Below are positions 1-9,240 of a stretch of DNA of 64,000 bases, piece after piece. The notes under the pieces were generated by a model. That model saw nothing but the letters and a program-made list of their open reading frames with translations. It searched no databases and was not told where the DNA came from. Each line of letters begins with the position of its first letter. Position 1 is the stretch's first letter. Source of the stretch: Denitratimonas tolerans (GTDB lineage: Bacteria > Pseudomonadota > Gammaproteobacteria > Xanthomonadales > Xanthomonadaceae); assembly GCF_037203605.1 (NCBI RefSeq), contig NZ_JBBDHC010000003.1:170431-234430 (forward strand), written 5' to 3'. The translations under genes and the position numbers were made by a program.

Positions 1-485
1 CGGTAAGGGGCGTCGAGCCGGCGACGCTCGGCGATTTCCGGCTCCAGCCGGTCGCCGATGGCCAGGAGCTGCGGCTTGGTGACCACGTTCTCGCCGCGCT
101 CTTCGAAGTGGTATTCGTGGATGTGGGTCAGCACGATCGAATCGACCGGGCAGCTTTCCTCGCAGAAGCCGCAGAAGATGCACTTGAACAGGTCGATCTC
201 GTAGGCCGTGGTGCGCCGGGTACCGTCCTCGCGCGGGGCCGAGTCGATGGTGATGGCCAGCGCCGGGCACACCGCCTCGCACAGCTTGCAGGCGATGCAG
301 CGTTCCTCGCCATTGGGATAGCGGCGCAGCGCGTGCAGGCCGCGGAAGCGCGGCGACTGCGGGATCTTCTCTTCCGGGTAATGCACCGTGTACTTGGGCC
401 GGAAGAAATACCTGGTCGTGAGCCACAGCCCCTGGAACAGCTCGATGAGCATCAGGCTCTTGACGTAGGACACCATGCGATTCAT
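1..485 (-). CDS. nuoI: NADH-quinone oxidoreductase subunit I (partial, cut by window start)
   Basis: This is the peripheral-arm subunit of complex I that carries two [4Fe-4S] clusters and passes electrons from NuoG towards NuoB. Two ferredoxin motifs are visible: CIACKLCEAVCP in the middle and CIFCGFCEESCP further on, giving eight cluster cysteines. The start is the ATG at 485 (MNRMVSY); the reading frame is open to base 1, so 161 codons are seen and only the last residue or so is missing, judged against the usual length of about 162. It lies 12 bases downstream of nuoH in the same operon. Confidence 0.96.
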   Translation of the reverse strand, partial: MNRMVSYVKSLMLIELFQGLWLTTRYFFRPKYTVHYPEEKIPQSPRFRGLHALRRYPNGEERCIACKLCEAVCPALAITIDSAPREDGTRRTTAYEIDLFKCIFCGFCEESCPVDSIVLTHIHEYHFEERGENVVTKPQLLAIGDRLEPEIAERRRLDAPY

Positions 486-497
486 GCGATCAGCTCC

Positions 498-1577
498 TTA
501 CACGCCGGCCTTGATCCAGCCCAGGTGGACCATCCACGCGGCCACGAGGATCCAGACGATCGTGATGGGAATGAATACCTTCCAGCCCAGGCGCATGATC
601 TGGTCGTAGCGGTAGCGCGGGAAGGTCGCGCGGAACCACACGAAGCAGAACGCGAAAAACAGCGCCTTGGCGAACAGCCACCAGATGCCGGGCATGCCCA
701 GCACGCCCCACGACGCCGGAAACGGCGACAGCCAGCCGCCCATGAACAGGATCGCGCTCAGGAAGCTGATCAGGATCATGTTGGCGTATTCGGCCAGGAA
801 GAACATCGCGAACATCGCGCCGGAATACTCGACGTGGAAGCCGGCCACGATTTCCGACTCGCCCTCGGCCACGTCGAACGGCAGGCGGTTGGTTTCGGCC
901 ACGCCGGAAACGACGTAGATGACGAACAGCGGCAGCAGCGGCAGCCAGAACCAGTCGAGCAGGCCCGCACTGCCCTGCTGGGCCCGCACGATCTCCGAGA
1001 GGTTCATGCTGCCGGCGGCCACCATCACCCCGACCAGGGCGAAGCCCATGGCGATCTCGTAGCTGACCACCTGTGCGGCGGAGCGCATCGCCCCGAGCAT
1101 CGCGTACTTGGAGTTGGACGCCCAGCCGGCCAGGATGACGCCGTACACGCCCAGCGAGGTCATCGAGAGCAGGTACAGCAGGCCCGCGTTGGCATCGGAC
1201 AGCGCCACCGCGTCCTCGAACGGCACCACTGCCCAGGCCGCGAACGCGGGTGCCAGGGTGAGGATCGGCGCTACGCGATACAGGAAGACGTTCGCATTGG
1301 TGGGCGTGATGACTTCCTTGAGCAGCAGCTTGAAGGTGTCGGCGAAGGGCTGGATCAGGCCGATGCCGAAGACCTTGCCGATGTAGACCGGGCCTTGCCG
1401 TACGTGCATCCAGCCGATGATCTTGCGCTCGAACAAGGTGTAGAAGGCGACCGCGATGATCAGCGGCACCGCGACTGCGAGGATCTTGATCATCGTCCAC
1501 AGCAGCAGGCCGAAGGTGCCGAAGTTCAGGAAGAACTCGCGCACAAGGCCGATGGGTTGGCTCAGAAGTTCGAACAC
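498..1577 (-). CDS. nuoH: NADH-quinone oxidoreductase subunit H
   Basis: NuoH is the membrane subunit of complex I at the junction with the peripheral arm, near the quinone-binding site. The 359-residue product is hydrophobic with about eight or nine transmembrane stretches and contains the conserved FERKIIGWMHVRQGP and ETNRLPFDVAEGESE segments; the second is the acidic loop typical of the family. I chose the GTG at 1577 because it gives the family-like start (VFELLSQPIGLV) and lies two bases past the nuoG stop; there is no ATG nearby. Translational coupling to nuoG is likely. Confidence 0.95.
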   Translation of the reverse strand: MFELLSQPIGLVREFFLNFGTFGLLLWTMIKILAVAVPLIIAVAFYTLFERKIIGWMHVRQGPVYIGKVFGIGLIQPFADTFKLLLKEVITPTNANVFLYRVAPILTLAPAFAAWAVVPFEDAVALSDANAGLLYLLSMTSLGVYGVILAGWASNSKYAMLGAMRSAAQVVSYEIAMGFALVGVMVAAGSMNLSEIVRAQQGSAGLLDWFWLPLLPLFVIYVVSGVAETNRLPFDVAEGESEIVAGFHVEYSGAMFAMFFLAEYANMILISFLSAILFMGGWLSPFPASWGVLGMPGIWWLFAKALFFAFCFVWFRATFPRYRYDQIMRLGWKVFIPITIVWILVAAWMVHLGWIKAGV

Positions 1578-1579
1578 GC

Positions 1580-3907
1580 TCAGGCCCTCGTCACCGTCAG
1601 CGACGCGCCCGTGCCCGCGATCGGGGCCGTAGCGGCGTAACCTTTTTCGATCCATGCCGCGCCGCGCGGGACGCGAACGCTGATTTCCACCGGCAGCGCG
1701 GCCTTGCCGCGACCGTCGTCGATCCGCGCCATGGCATCTGTTTCCAGACCCAGCGCCGCGGCGTCCTCGGGATTGAGCATCAGGCGCGCGCCGCGCGCCA
1801 GCGGATGCGCCTGCAGCGGCGCGGCGCGGCGCAGCACCGCGTCCGTTCCGTAAATGGCGCGCGTGGCAACGCACTCCAGGCCCTGGACGGATACCGCGGC
1901 GCGCGGTGCCAGGGCGCTGCCCGACGCGGCCGTCCCGGGCGTCATGCGCTCGCGCCACTGCGCCAGCTCGATGAAGTCGAATCCCGCAACGCCCATGCGC
2001 TCGCCCAGCGCGCGCAGCGCGCGCCAGCCGGCCTGCGCTTCGCCGGGCAGCTTCGCGGCGGCGACGGTCGTCTGCACCAGGCCGTCGGCGTTGGTGAAGC
2101 TGGCCTCGATCTCGGGCGCAAGCCCGATCGGCAGCATCACCTGGGCCATGTTGCGCATGGTTTCGTCGGCAAAGGCGGTGAAGGCCACCACCCGGCCCTG
2201 CGACAGTGCGCGCAGCGCGGTCGGGGTGTCGGCAAAGTCGTGCTCGGGCTCGATGCCGTACAGCACCCAGGCCTTGCGCGGCTGCGCCAGCATCTGGGCG
2301 GCATTGCGCGCCGTGGGCAATGCGCCGGCACGCGCCAGCCCCACGGCATTGGCACCGACCGGTACGGCGTCGAGCCGGGCTCCGGTCGCTGCCGACAGCG
2401 CCCCGGCCGCGGCGCGAAGCCAGGAGGCCTGCGGATGGGTGGCGGCCGATTCGCCCAGCAGGATCAGCGCGCGCTGCGCGCCGCGCAGCAGGTCGGCGAT
2501 CGCCTGCGCCTCGCCCGCGGCGATCGCTTCCGAGCCGATCCCGCCCGGCAGGCTTGCCCCCGCCGCCTTGCAAATGCCCAGCAGCGCATCCACCAGCGCC
2601 GAAGGGCGCACGATGTGGCGATGCGCCAGGTCGAAGTTGAGATCGAAATCGACCGGGTTGATCGCGACCACCTTCGCGCCGCCGTTGCGCCAGGCCTTGC
2701 GCACGCGGTGGCCGAGGAGCGGGGCCTCGTGGCGCGGGTTGCAGCCGACCAGCACGATCACGTCGGCCTTCTCGATCCCGGCCAGCGGCATCTGGAACGG
2801 CTCGGCCACCGGCGCGTCGGACAGATCGGCGAGCGCGATGCGGTGGTCGAGGTTGCCGCAGCCGATGCCGGCGGCCAGCGCCGCGAGCAGCGATCCCTCC
2901 TCGTTGGAGGTGGCCGGGTGCATCAGCACGCCGACCTCGTCGCCCGGCTGGGCCGTGATGATTTCGGCGGCGCGCGCCAGCGCCTCGTCCCAGCCAGCCT
3001 CGCGCCAGGCGTCGCCTTCGCGCACCATCGGCACGGTGAGGCGATCGGGCGCGCCGAGGCCGGCGTGGCTGTAGCGGTCGCGATCGGAAAGCCAATTCTC
3101 GTTGATCGCCTCGTTCTCGCGCGGCACCGCGCGCAGCACTTCGCCGCGGCGAAGGTGCAGCCAGAGGTTGGAACCAAGCGCATCGTGGTAGCCCAGCGAC
3201 TCGCGCGCGGTCAGCTCCCAGGGGCGGGCGCGGAAGCGGAAGGGCTTGTTGGTGAGCGCGCCCACCGGGCAGACATCGATCACGTTGCCGGAAAGCTCGG
3301 TCTCCAGCGCGCGGCCCACGTAGGTGCCGATCACCGAGCGATCGCCGCGGCTCATCACGCCCAGCTCGTAGCTGCCGGCGATTTCCGAGGTGACGCGCAC
3401 GCAGCGGGTGCAGTGGATGCAGCGCGTCATGTCGGAAGCCACCAGCGGCCCCAGATCCTCGTCGGGCACGGTGCGCTTGCGCTCGATGAAGCGGCCGACC
3501 GAGCGGCCGTAGCCCATGGCCAGATCCTGCAGCTCGCACTCGCCGCCCTGGTCGCAGACCGGGCAGTCGAGCGGATGGTTGATCAGCAGGAACTCCATGG
3601 TGTTGCGCTGCGAATCGAGCGCGCGCTTGGACTGGGTGTAGACCTTCATCCCGTCCATCACCGGCGTCGCGCAGGCGGGCGCGGGTTTGGGGGATTTTTC
3701 CACATCCACCAGGCACATGCGGCAGCTCGCCGCGATCGAGAGCTTGTCGTGGTAGCAGAAGCGCGGGATCGGGATGCCGGCCTTGTCGGCGGCCTGGATG
3801 ATCATCGACCCCTTCGGCGCGACCAGTGCGACGCCGTCGATCTCGATGTTGACGAAGCCTTCCGGCGCGGGCGCGGGTGCGGCAGGCTGGCTGGGCTGAG
3901 TGCTCAT
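1580..3907 (-). CDS. nuoG: NADH-quinone oxidoreductase subunit G
   Basis: NuoG is the large iron-sulfur subunit of complex I that relays electrons from NuoF. The 775-residue product has an N-terminal [2Fe-2S] ferredoxin domain (CYHDKLSIAASCRMC), a His/Cys cluster motif (HPLDCPVCDQGGEC) and a [4Fe-4S] motif (CIHCTRCVRV) within about the first 170 residues, then a molybdopterin-oxidoreductase-like C-terminal half. A proline/alanine-rich stretch of about 15 residues precedes the ferredoxin domain. The ATG at 3907 overlaps the nuoF stop as ATGA. Confidence 0.96.
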   Translation of the reverse strand: MSTQPSQPAAPAPAPEGFVNIEIDGVALVAPKGSMIIQAADKAGIPIPRFCYHDKLSIAASCRMCLVDVEKSPKPAPACATPVMDGMKVYTQSKRALDSQRNTMEFLLINHPLDCPVCDQGGECELQDLAMGYGRSVGRFIERKRTVPDEDLGPLVASDMTRCIHCTRCVRVTSEIAGSYELGVMSRGDRSVIGTYVGRALETELSGNVIDVCPVGALTNKPFRFRARPWELTARESLGYHDALGSNLWLHLRRGEVLRAVPRENEAINENWLSDRDRYSHAGLGAPDRLTVPMVREGDAWREAGWDEALARAAEIITAQPGDEVGVLMHPATSNEEGSLLAALAAGIGCGNLDHRIALADLSDAPVAEPFQMPLAGIEKADVIVLVGCNPRHEAPLLGHRVRKAWRNGGAKVVAINPVDFDLNFDLAHRHIVRPSALVDALLGICKAAGASLPGGIGSEAIAAGEAQAIADLLRGAQRALILLGESAATHPQASWLRAAAGALSAATGARLDAVPVGANAVGLARAGALPTARNAAQMLAQPRKAWVLYGIEPEHDFADTPTALRALSQGRVVAFTAFADETMRNMAQVMLPIGLAPEIEASFTNADGLVQTTVAAAKLPGEAQAGWRALRALGERMGVAGFDFIELAQWRERMTPGTAASGSALAPRAAVSVQGLECVATRAIYGTDAVLRRAAPLQAHPLARGARLMLNPEDAAALGLETDAMARIDDGRGKAALPVEISVRVPRGAAWIEKGYAATAPIAGTGASLTVTRA

Positions 3908-5214
3908 GCGGTGGCTCCCGCCTTGTCGTCCAGCATGGAGCGACCGTGCGTGGCGTAGTATTCGAATTCGTGCCAGTAGTGGCGCAGGAAGCCCTGCACC
4001 GGCCAGGCGGCGGCCTCGCCGAAGGCGCAGATGGTGTGGCCTTCGATCTGGCCTGCGACCGAGCGCAGGAGGTTCACGTCGTCGAGCGTGGCGCGGCCTT
4101 CGACGATGCGGGTGAGCGAGCGGAACATCCAGCCCGTGCCCTCGCGGCAGGGCGTGCACTGGCCGCACGACTCCTGGTGATAGAAGCGTGCGATGCGGTG
4201 GCAGGCGCGCACCATGCAGGTGGTTTCGTCCATCACGATGACCGCACCCGAACCCAAACCGGAACCGGCCTTCTGGATCGAGTCGTAGTCCATCGTGCAT
4301 TCGAGCATCTTGTCGCCCGGCAGCACCGGCATCGAAGAGCCGCCGGGAATGACACCCTTGAGACGATGGCCGTTGCGCACCCCGCCCGCCATTTCCAGCA
4401 GTTCGGAAAACGGCGTACCCAGGCGGATCTCGTAGTTGCCGGGCCGGTTGACGTGGCCGGAGACGGAGAACACCTTGGCACCGCCGTTGTTCGGCTTGCC
4501 CAGCTCGAGGAACCATTCCGGGCCATTGCGGATGATCGCCGGCACCGAGGCATAGGTTTCGGTGTTGTTGATCGTGGTGGGCTTGCCGTAGAGGCCGAAG
4601 TTGGCCGGGAACGGCGGCTTGAAGCGCGGCCAGCCCTTCTTGCCTTCGAGCGACTCCATCAGCGCGGTTTCCTCGCCGCAGATGTAGGCGCCGGCACCGA
4701 GCGCGTTGTGGATGTCGATGTCGACACCCGAGCCGAGGATGTCGCGGCCCAGCCAACCGTGCCTGTAGGCTTCCGCCAGCGCCTCCTCGATGTGCTCGTA
4801 GGGCTCGTGGTGGAACTCGCCACGCATGTAGTTGTAGGCCACGCGGGTGTTGGTGGCATAGCAGGCGATGGCGAGGCCCTCCAGCACCGCGTGCGGGTTG
4901 TAGCGCAGGATGTCGCGGTCCTTGCAGGTGCCCGGCTCGGATTCGTCCGAGTTGCACAGGATGTACTTCTCGCCGTCGTGCCTGGGCATGAAGCTCCACT
5001 TCAGCCCGGTCGGAAAGCCTGCGCCGCCGCGGCCGCGCAGGCCCGAGCGCTTGACCATCTCGATGACGTCGGCCGGCGGAATCTTCTCGGTCAGCAGCTT
5101 GCGCAGCGCCTGGTAGCCGCCGGTCTTGAGATAGTTTTCATACGACCACGGCCTGTCGAAATGCAGGGTGGTGTAGACGATGTTGTGTTCCTGAGGCACG
5201 GGTCCAACTGCCAT
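3904..5214 (-). CDS. nuoF: NADH-quinone oxidoreductase subunit F
   Basis: NuoF binds NADH and FMN and is the electron entry point of complex I. The 436-residue protein shows the flavin/NADH glycine-rich motif GRGGAGFPTGLKWSF, the GAYICGEETALMES segment, and the [4Fe-4S] ligands ESCGQCTPCREGTGWM near the C terminus. I used the ATG at 5214 (MAVGPVPQEHN); an in-frame upstream ATG at 5244 adds ten residues not expected for the family. The stop overlaps the nuoG start. Confidence 0.95.
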   Translation of the reverse strand: MAVGPVPQEHNIVYTTLHFDRPWSYENYLKTGGYQALRKLLTEKIPPADVIEMVKRSGLRGRGGAGFPTGLKWSFMPRHDGEKYILCNSDESEPGTCKDRDILRYNPHAVLEGLAIACYATNTRVAYNYMRGEFHHEPYEHIEEALAEAYRHGWLGRDILGSGVDIDIHNALGAGAYICGEETALMESLEGKKGWPRFKPPFPANFGLYGKPTTINNTETYASVPAIIRNGPEWFLELGKPNNGGAKVFSVSGHVNRPGNYEIRLGTPFSELLEMAGGVRNGHRLKGVIPGGSSMPVLPGDKMLECTMDYDSIQKAGSGLGSGAVIVMDETTCMVRACHRIARFYHQESCGQCTPCREGTGWMFRSLTRIVEGRATLDDVNLLRSVAGQIEGHTICAFGEAAAWPVQGFLRHYWHEFEYYATHGRSMLDDKAGATA

Positions 5215-5289
5215 GACCGTTCCGATCCATCCTTGCCGCGGCACTGCCGGGGCGATTCATCCATGCCGTGCGGCGGGGCCGCGCGGCGC

Positions 5290-5817
5290 TTATTTCAGGG
5301 CGTCGAGTATCTCGTCCATCTTCTGCGGCGTGAGCTTCTCGTGGTAATGCCCGTTGACCGTCGCCGCCGGCGCGCCGCAGCAGGCCGCGATGCACTCTTC
5401 TTCCTTCTTGAGGTAGATGCGTCCGTCCGCGGTGCTCTCGCCCAGCTTGATCCCGAGCTTGTTCTCGCAGTAGCGCGCGATGTCTTCGGCACCGTTGAGC
5501 CAGCACGAGATGTTGGTGCACAGCGCCACGTTGTTGCGCCCCACCGGCCGGATTTCCAGCATGGTGTAGAAGCTCGCCACCTCGTAGGCCTGGATCGGCG
5601 GGATGCCGATGTACTTCGCCACCGCCGCGATCAGCGCATCGGTCAGGAAGCCCTCGTTCTGCTGCTGCGCCGCGATCAGGCCCTGGATCGTCGCCGAACG
5701 GCGCCGGTCGGCCGGGAACTTCGCCAGCCACAGGTCGATCGTGGCACGGGTCGCGTTCGTCAGCGCCTTGAGCGGGTCGATGTCCTTGACCGCTTCGAAA
5801 TTGCCGGTTGCTTTCAT
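5290..5817 (-). CDS. nuoE: NADH-quinone oxidoreductase subunit E
   Basis: NuoE carries the [2Fe-2S] cluster N1a next to NuoF. The 175-residue thioredoxin-fold protein has the CTNISC and ECIAACCGAPA ligand regions. The start is the ATG at 5817 (MKATGNFEAV). The open frame extends upstream to 5955, but that extension is encoded by repeat DNA in the nuoD-nuoE gap and is not credible protein. Confidence 0.95.
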   Translation of the reverse strand: MKATGNFEAVKDIDPLKALTNATRATIDLWLAKFPADRRRSATIQGLIAAQQQNEGFLTDALIAAVAKYIGIPPIQAYEVASFYTMLEIRPVGRNNVALCTNISCWLNGAEDIARYCENKLGIKLGESTADGRIYLKKEEECIAACCGAPAATVNGHYHEKLTPQKMDEILDALK

Positions 5818-5828
5818 GCTCTTGGCCC

Positions 5829-5952
5829 GGGATTGGGGATTGGAGATTGGGGATCTGCATGAGCCGGGGCGCAGTGGGCGGGCGGCTTTCCGATGCCAAC
5901 GCCCACGCGGCGGTCGGGGGCCGCCTCTGCGAATCCCGAATCCCGAATCCCG
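5829..5952. repeat. GGGATT-type repeat element between nuoD and nuoE
   Basis: Two short arrays of the same unit face each other across about 77 bases. The left array (5829-5854) reads as GGGATT units spaced by TGG/TGGA. The right array (5932-5952) is three AATCCCG units, the reverse complement of the same unit. The arrangement is an imperfect inverted repeat filling the only sizeable gap inside the nuo operon. The left array matches the repeat at the start of hisA (41350-41378) at 25 of 26 aligned positions. Similar GGGATT strings are familiar in Xanthomonadales genomes; a mobile origin is inference. Confidence 0.7.
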
Positions 5953-5962
5953 CATCCCCGCC

Positions 5963-7216
5963 TCATCGGTCTATCTCCCCGAACACCACGTCGTAGGTGC
6001 CGATCATGGCGACGACGTCGGAAAGCATGTGGCCGCGGACGACTTCGTCCATGGAGGACAGGTGGGCGAAGCCGGGGGCGCGCAGCTTGACGCGGAACGG
6101 CTTGTTGGCACCGTCGGAGATCAGGTAGCAGCCGAACTCGCCCTTGGGCGCTTCGACCGCGGCGTAGGTCTCGCCTTCGGGCACGACGTAGCCTTCGGTG
6201 AAGAGCTTGAAGTGGTGGATGAGCGCTTCCATGTCGCGCTTCATTTCCTCGCGCTGCGGCGGGGCGACCTTGAAGTCGCGCACGATCACCGGGCCTTCCA
6301 GCGTGCGCAGCTTCGCCACGCACTGCTTGATGATCCGTGCCGATTCACGCATCTCGGCGACGCGCACCACGTAACGGTCGTAGCAGTCGCCATTCACGCC
6401 CACCGGGATGTCGAAGTCGACTTCGGCATACTTGGCATAGGGCTGCTTCTTGCGCAGGTCCCAGGCCACGCCCGAGGCGCGCAGCATCGGGCCGGTCATG
6501 CCCCAGGCCAAGGCCTTCTCCGGCGGCACCACGCCGATGCCGACAGTGCGCTGCTTCCAGATGCGGTTGTCGGTGAGGAGCGTCTCGTATTCGTCGACCC
6601 GGTGCGGGAAGTCGTCGGCGAAGGCGTCGAGGAAATCCAGCATCGAGCCCTCGCGCCACGCATTCAGACGCTTGAGGTCGGCCCCCTTGTGCCAGGGCGT
6701 TTCCCGGTATTTGGGCATCTGATCCGGCAGGTCGCGGTAGACGCCGCCGGGGCGGTAGTAGGCCGCATGCATGCGCGCGCCGGAAACGGCCTCGTAGACG
6801 TCCATCAGCTCTTCGCGCTCGCGGAACGCATAGAGCATCACCGCCATTGCGCCAAGATCCAGGCCGTTGGATCCGATCCACATCAGATGATTGAGGATGC
6901 GCGTGATCTCGTCGAACATCGTGCGGATCCACTGCCCGCGCTCCGGCACCTCGATGCCCAGCAGGTTCTCGATGGCGCGCACGTAGGCGTGCTCGTTGCA
7001 CATCATCGAGACGTAGTCGAGGCGGTCCATGTAGCCGATCGAGTGGTTGAACGGCTTGGATTCGGCCAGCTTCTCGGTACCGCGGTGCAGGAGGCCGACG
7101 TGCGGATCGGCGCGCCGCACCGTTTCGCCATCCATCTCCAGCACCAGGCGCAACACGCCGTGCGCGGCCGGATGCTGCGGGCCGAAGTTCAGGGAATAGC
7201 TGCGGATATCCTGCAT
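5963..7216 (-). CDS. nuoD: NADH-quinone oxidoreductase subunit D
   Basis: NuoD is the 49-kDa-type subunit that forms the quinone pocket with NuoB. The 417-residue product begins with the family-like FGPQHPAAHGVLRL motif and contains HVGLLHRGTEKL and the long conserved SMMCNEHAYV region. The start ATG at 7216 is three bases beyond the nuoC stop. Downstream, about 145 bases of repeat-bearing DNA separate it from nuoE, the largest gap in the operon. Confidence 0.97.
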   Translation of the reverse strand: MQDIRSYSLNFGPQHPAAHGVLRLVLEMDGETVRRADPHVGLLHRGTEKLAESKPFNHSIGYMDRLDYVSMMCNEHAYVRAIENLLGIEVPERGQWIRTMFDEITRILNHLMWIGSNGLDLGAMAVMLYAFREREELMDVYEAVSGARMHAAYYRPGGVYRDLPDQMPKYRETPWHKGADLKRLNAWREGSMLDFLDAFADDFPHRVDEYETLLTDNRIWKQRTVGIGVVPPEKALAWGMTGPMLRASGVAWDLRKKQPYAKYAEVDFDIPVGVNGDCYDRYVVRVAEMRESARIIKQCVAKLRTLEGPVIVRDFKVAPPQREEMKRDMEALIHHFKLFTEGYVVPEGETYAAVEAPKGEFGCYLISDGANKPFRVKLRAPGFAHLSSMDEVVRGHMLSDVVAMIGTYDVVFGEIDR

Positions 7217-7219
7217 GGC

Positions 7220-7963
7220 TTACTTTCCTGCCGCCTGACCAGCGGCTTCGGAGCGGGCCTGCTCGCGGCGCGAATCGTGTCGCACCACGCGCGGCACGGT
7301 GACGCGCGGTTCGATCGTCACGGGCTGATAGATGACCCGCCCCTGTTCGGCGTCGTAGCGCACCTCTACGTTGCCGATCAGCGGGAAGTCCTTGCGGAAC
7401 GGATGGCCGACGAACCCGTAGTCGGTCAGGATGCGCCGCAGGTCCGGATGGCCCTCGTAGACGATGCCGAAGAGGTCGAAAGCCTCGCGCTCGAACCAGT
7501 TCGCCACCGGCCACAGGTTGATCACCGAAGGCACCACCGGCAGGCCGTCGTCCGGTGCGAAACAGCGCACGCGCAGGCGGCGGTTGTGGTGCACCGACTG
7601 CAGGTGGAGCACCGAGGCGAAGCGGCGTGCGACAAGGCCGGGCTGCGGGCGATCCGCCCAGTCGAAACGGCCGGCGCCCTCGCCTTCGACGCCGCGCGAG
7701 AATCCTTCGCCGCTGGCGTCCTCGGTGTCCCACTCGACCTGGCCATAGCTCAGGTAGTCGACGCCGCAGACATCGATGAGCTGCTCGAATCGGAACGCGG
7801 CCTCATCGCGCAGCGCGCGCGCCACCTCAAGCATGTGCTCTGGCGCGACCACCAGGGTGATTTCCGCGGTCGCGACCTCGTAGTCATGCACGATGCACTC
7901 GGCGATCCTGTCGCCGAAGCGGTCGCGCAGCTGTTGGGCTAGGGTGTTTTCTGGCTCGGCCAT
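7220..7963 (-). CDS. nuoC: NADH-quinone oxidoreductase subunit C
   Basis: NuoC is the 30-kDa-type peripheral subunit of complex I. The 247-residue protein contains the ERE(A)FDLFGIVYEGHPDLRRIL signature and the GHPFRKDFPL segment. It is slightly longer than usual because of an acidic/glycine-rich insert around residues 80-100 (EDASGEGFSRGVEGEGAG). The ATG at 7963 has an AAGGAAGG ribosome-binding site; the frame stays open upstream but runs through nuoB and is not used. Confidence 0.95.
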   Translation of the reverse strand: MAEPENTLAQQLRDRFGDRIAECIVHDYEVATAEITLVVAPEHMLEVARALRDEAAFRFEQLIDVCGVDYLSYGQVEWDTEDASGEGFSRGVEGEGAGRFDWADRPQPGLVARRFASVLHLQSVHHNRRLRVRCFAPDDGLPVVPSVINLWPVANWFEREAFDLFGIVYEGHPDLRRILTDYGFVGHPFRKDFPLIGNVEVRYDAEQGRVIYQPVTIEPRVTVPRVVRHDSRREQARSEAAGQAAGK

Positions 7964-8000
7964 GGACCGCGTGCCTTCCTTGCAGGGATGTCGGTTGCGC

Positions 8001-8543
8001 TCAGCGCGCGATGGTGTTGGTGCGGCGGATCTTCTTCTGCAGCTGCAGGATGCCGTGGGTGAGCGCCTCGGCCGTGGGCGGGCAGCCCGGCACGTAGACA
8101 TCCACCGGCACCACCCGGTCGCAGCCGCGAACCACCGCATAGGAGTAGTGGTAATAGCCGCCGCCGTTGGCGCACGAACCCATCGAGATCACCCACTTGG
8201 GCTCGGTCATCTGGTCGTAGACCTTGCGCAGCGCCGGGGCCATCTTGTTGACCAGGGTACCGGCCACGATCATCACGTCGGACTGGCGCGGGCTGGGGCG
8301 GTAGATCACGCCCATGCGGTCCACGTCGATGCGCGAAGTGCTGGCGTGCATCATTTCCACCGCGCAGCAGGCGAGGCCGAAGGTCACCGGCCACATCGAG
8401 CCGGTGCGCGCCCAGTTGATCAGGGCGTCGACCGACGTCGTGGCAAAGCCGCGCTCGATGAGCGGATTCTCGCCGTCCGGGCGCAGGATGTCGTCGACGC
8501 GACCCAGCGGCTCGGGATTGTTGAAGAATTGCGCGATGCTCAT
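8001..8543 (-). CDS. nuoB: NADH-quinone oxidoreductase subunit B
   Basis: NuoB holds the terminal [4Fe-4S] cluster N2 that reduces quinone. The 180-residue product has the tandem-cysteine motif LACCAVEMM, the GSCANGGGYYHYSYAVV segment and GCPPTAEAL, which together supply the four cluster ligands. It starts four bases after the nuoA stop. Confidence 0.97.
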   Translation of the reverse strand: MSIAQFFNNPEPLGRVDDILRPDGENPLIERGFATTSVDALINWARTGSMWPVTFGLACCAVEMMHASTSRIDVDRMGVIYRPSPRQSDVMIVAGTLVNKMAPALRKVYDQMTEPKWVISMGSCANGGGYYHYSYAVVRGCDRVVPVDVYVPGCPPTAEALTHGILQLQKKIRRTNTIAR

Positions 8544-8547
8544 GGCT

Positions 8548-8904
8548 TCACTCCCACTCCAGCGCGCCTTTCTTCCACTCGTAGATGAATCCCACGACGA
8601 GGATGGCGAGGAAAACGGTCATCGCGATGATGGCGGGCGTCCCGATACTCTTGAACACCACCGCCCAGGGAAAAAGGAAAGCGATTTCCAGATCGAAGAC
8701 GATGAACAGGATCGCGATCAGGTAATAGCGCACGTCGAAGCGCCCGCGGGCATCCTCGAAGGCTTCGAATCCGCACTCGTAGGGCGAGAGCTTCTCCGCA
8801 CCGGGGCGCTTGGGCCCGAGCAGGTTTCCCATGACCAGGAGGGTGATGCCGATGCCCGTGGCCACGATCAGGAACAGCAGGATTGGTAGATACTCGCCCA
8901 GCAC
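8548..8904 (-). CDS. nuoA: NADH-quinone oxidoreductase subunit A
   Basis: NuoA is a small three-helix membrane subunit of complex I; the conserved PYECGFEAFEDARGRFDVRY loop follows the first helix. I chose the GTG at 8904 because it yields the usual 118 residues (start LGEYLPILLF) and is preceded by GTAGAGG at a good distance. An in-frame ATG at 8937 would add 11 residues without a good ribosome-binding site. It is the first gene of the operon. Confidence 0.93.
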   Translation of the reverse strand: MLGEYLPILLFLIVATGIGITLLVMGNLLGPKRPGAEKLSPYECGFEAFEDARGRFDVRYYLIAILFIVFDLEIAFLFPWAVVFKSIGTPAIIAMTVFLAILVVGFIYEWKKGALEWE

Positions 8905-9240
8905 GTCAGCCTCTACTCGATCAGCGTTGCGGGCCATCCCGCAACCGACACACCGCGCATGCGCGGCGGCGCTTCACGCGACGAACGGCGTACCAGCCCG
9001 AGGCGCGTCCGGTGGTCGGCGCGGCAATTCGTGCTGGCATCGCGCGGTGGAAAGCGCCTTGCGCCCCCCGCCTCGTCCGGCTCGCGGCCCGTCGGTGCCT
9101 GCTGCAATGCAGAAATGCGCCGTTCGAGCCGCAAGATTGTCGCATGCCCCGTCCGAGAGCGGCAACACGAGCCGAGTCGCGAAGGTGGAAAACGGCTCAG
9201 CCGAAGCGGCCCGCGCCGCCCGTTCGGACGCCAATGGGAA
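8905..9240. other. Gene-free region upstream of the nuo operon
   Basis: These 336 bases separate nuoA from the M48 protease gene, both on the minus strand. Short open frames here overlap each other on both strands and show no recognisable product. The region holds a candidate nuo promoter (9136-9165). No tRNA or secG/tpiA is present. Confidence 0.5.
9136..9165 (-). promoter_or_regulatory. Candidate sigma70-type promoter for nuo operon
   Basis: On the minus strand TTGCCG (9165-9160) is separated by 18 bases from GACAAT (9141-9136). Each hexamer matches four of six consensus positions. It lies about 230 bases upstream of nuoA. It is a pattern match only. Confidence 0.3.

Noticed and set aside
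108..5862. Long plus-strand open frames antisense to the nuo genes
   Set aside because: High GC suppresses stops in antisense frames; the translations are His/Arg/Gln-rich with no domains, while the opposite strand encodes clear nuo proteins.
5829..5952. GGGATT arrays as a CRISPR array
   Set aside because: Units are 7-9 bases with no spacers of regular length, and no cas genes are present anywhere in the window.
8905..8937. Longer NuoA from the ATG at 8937
   Set aside because: It adds 11 residues beyond the usual N terminus and lacks a good ribosome-binding site, while the GTG at 8904 has one and gives the family length.
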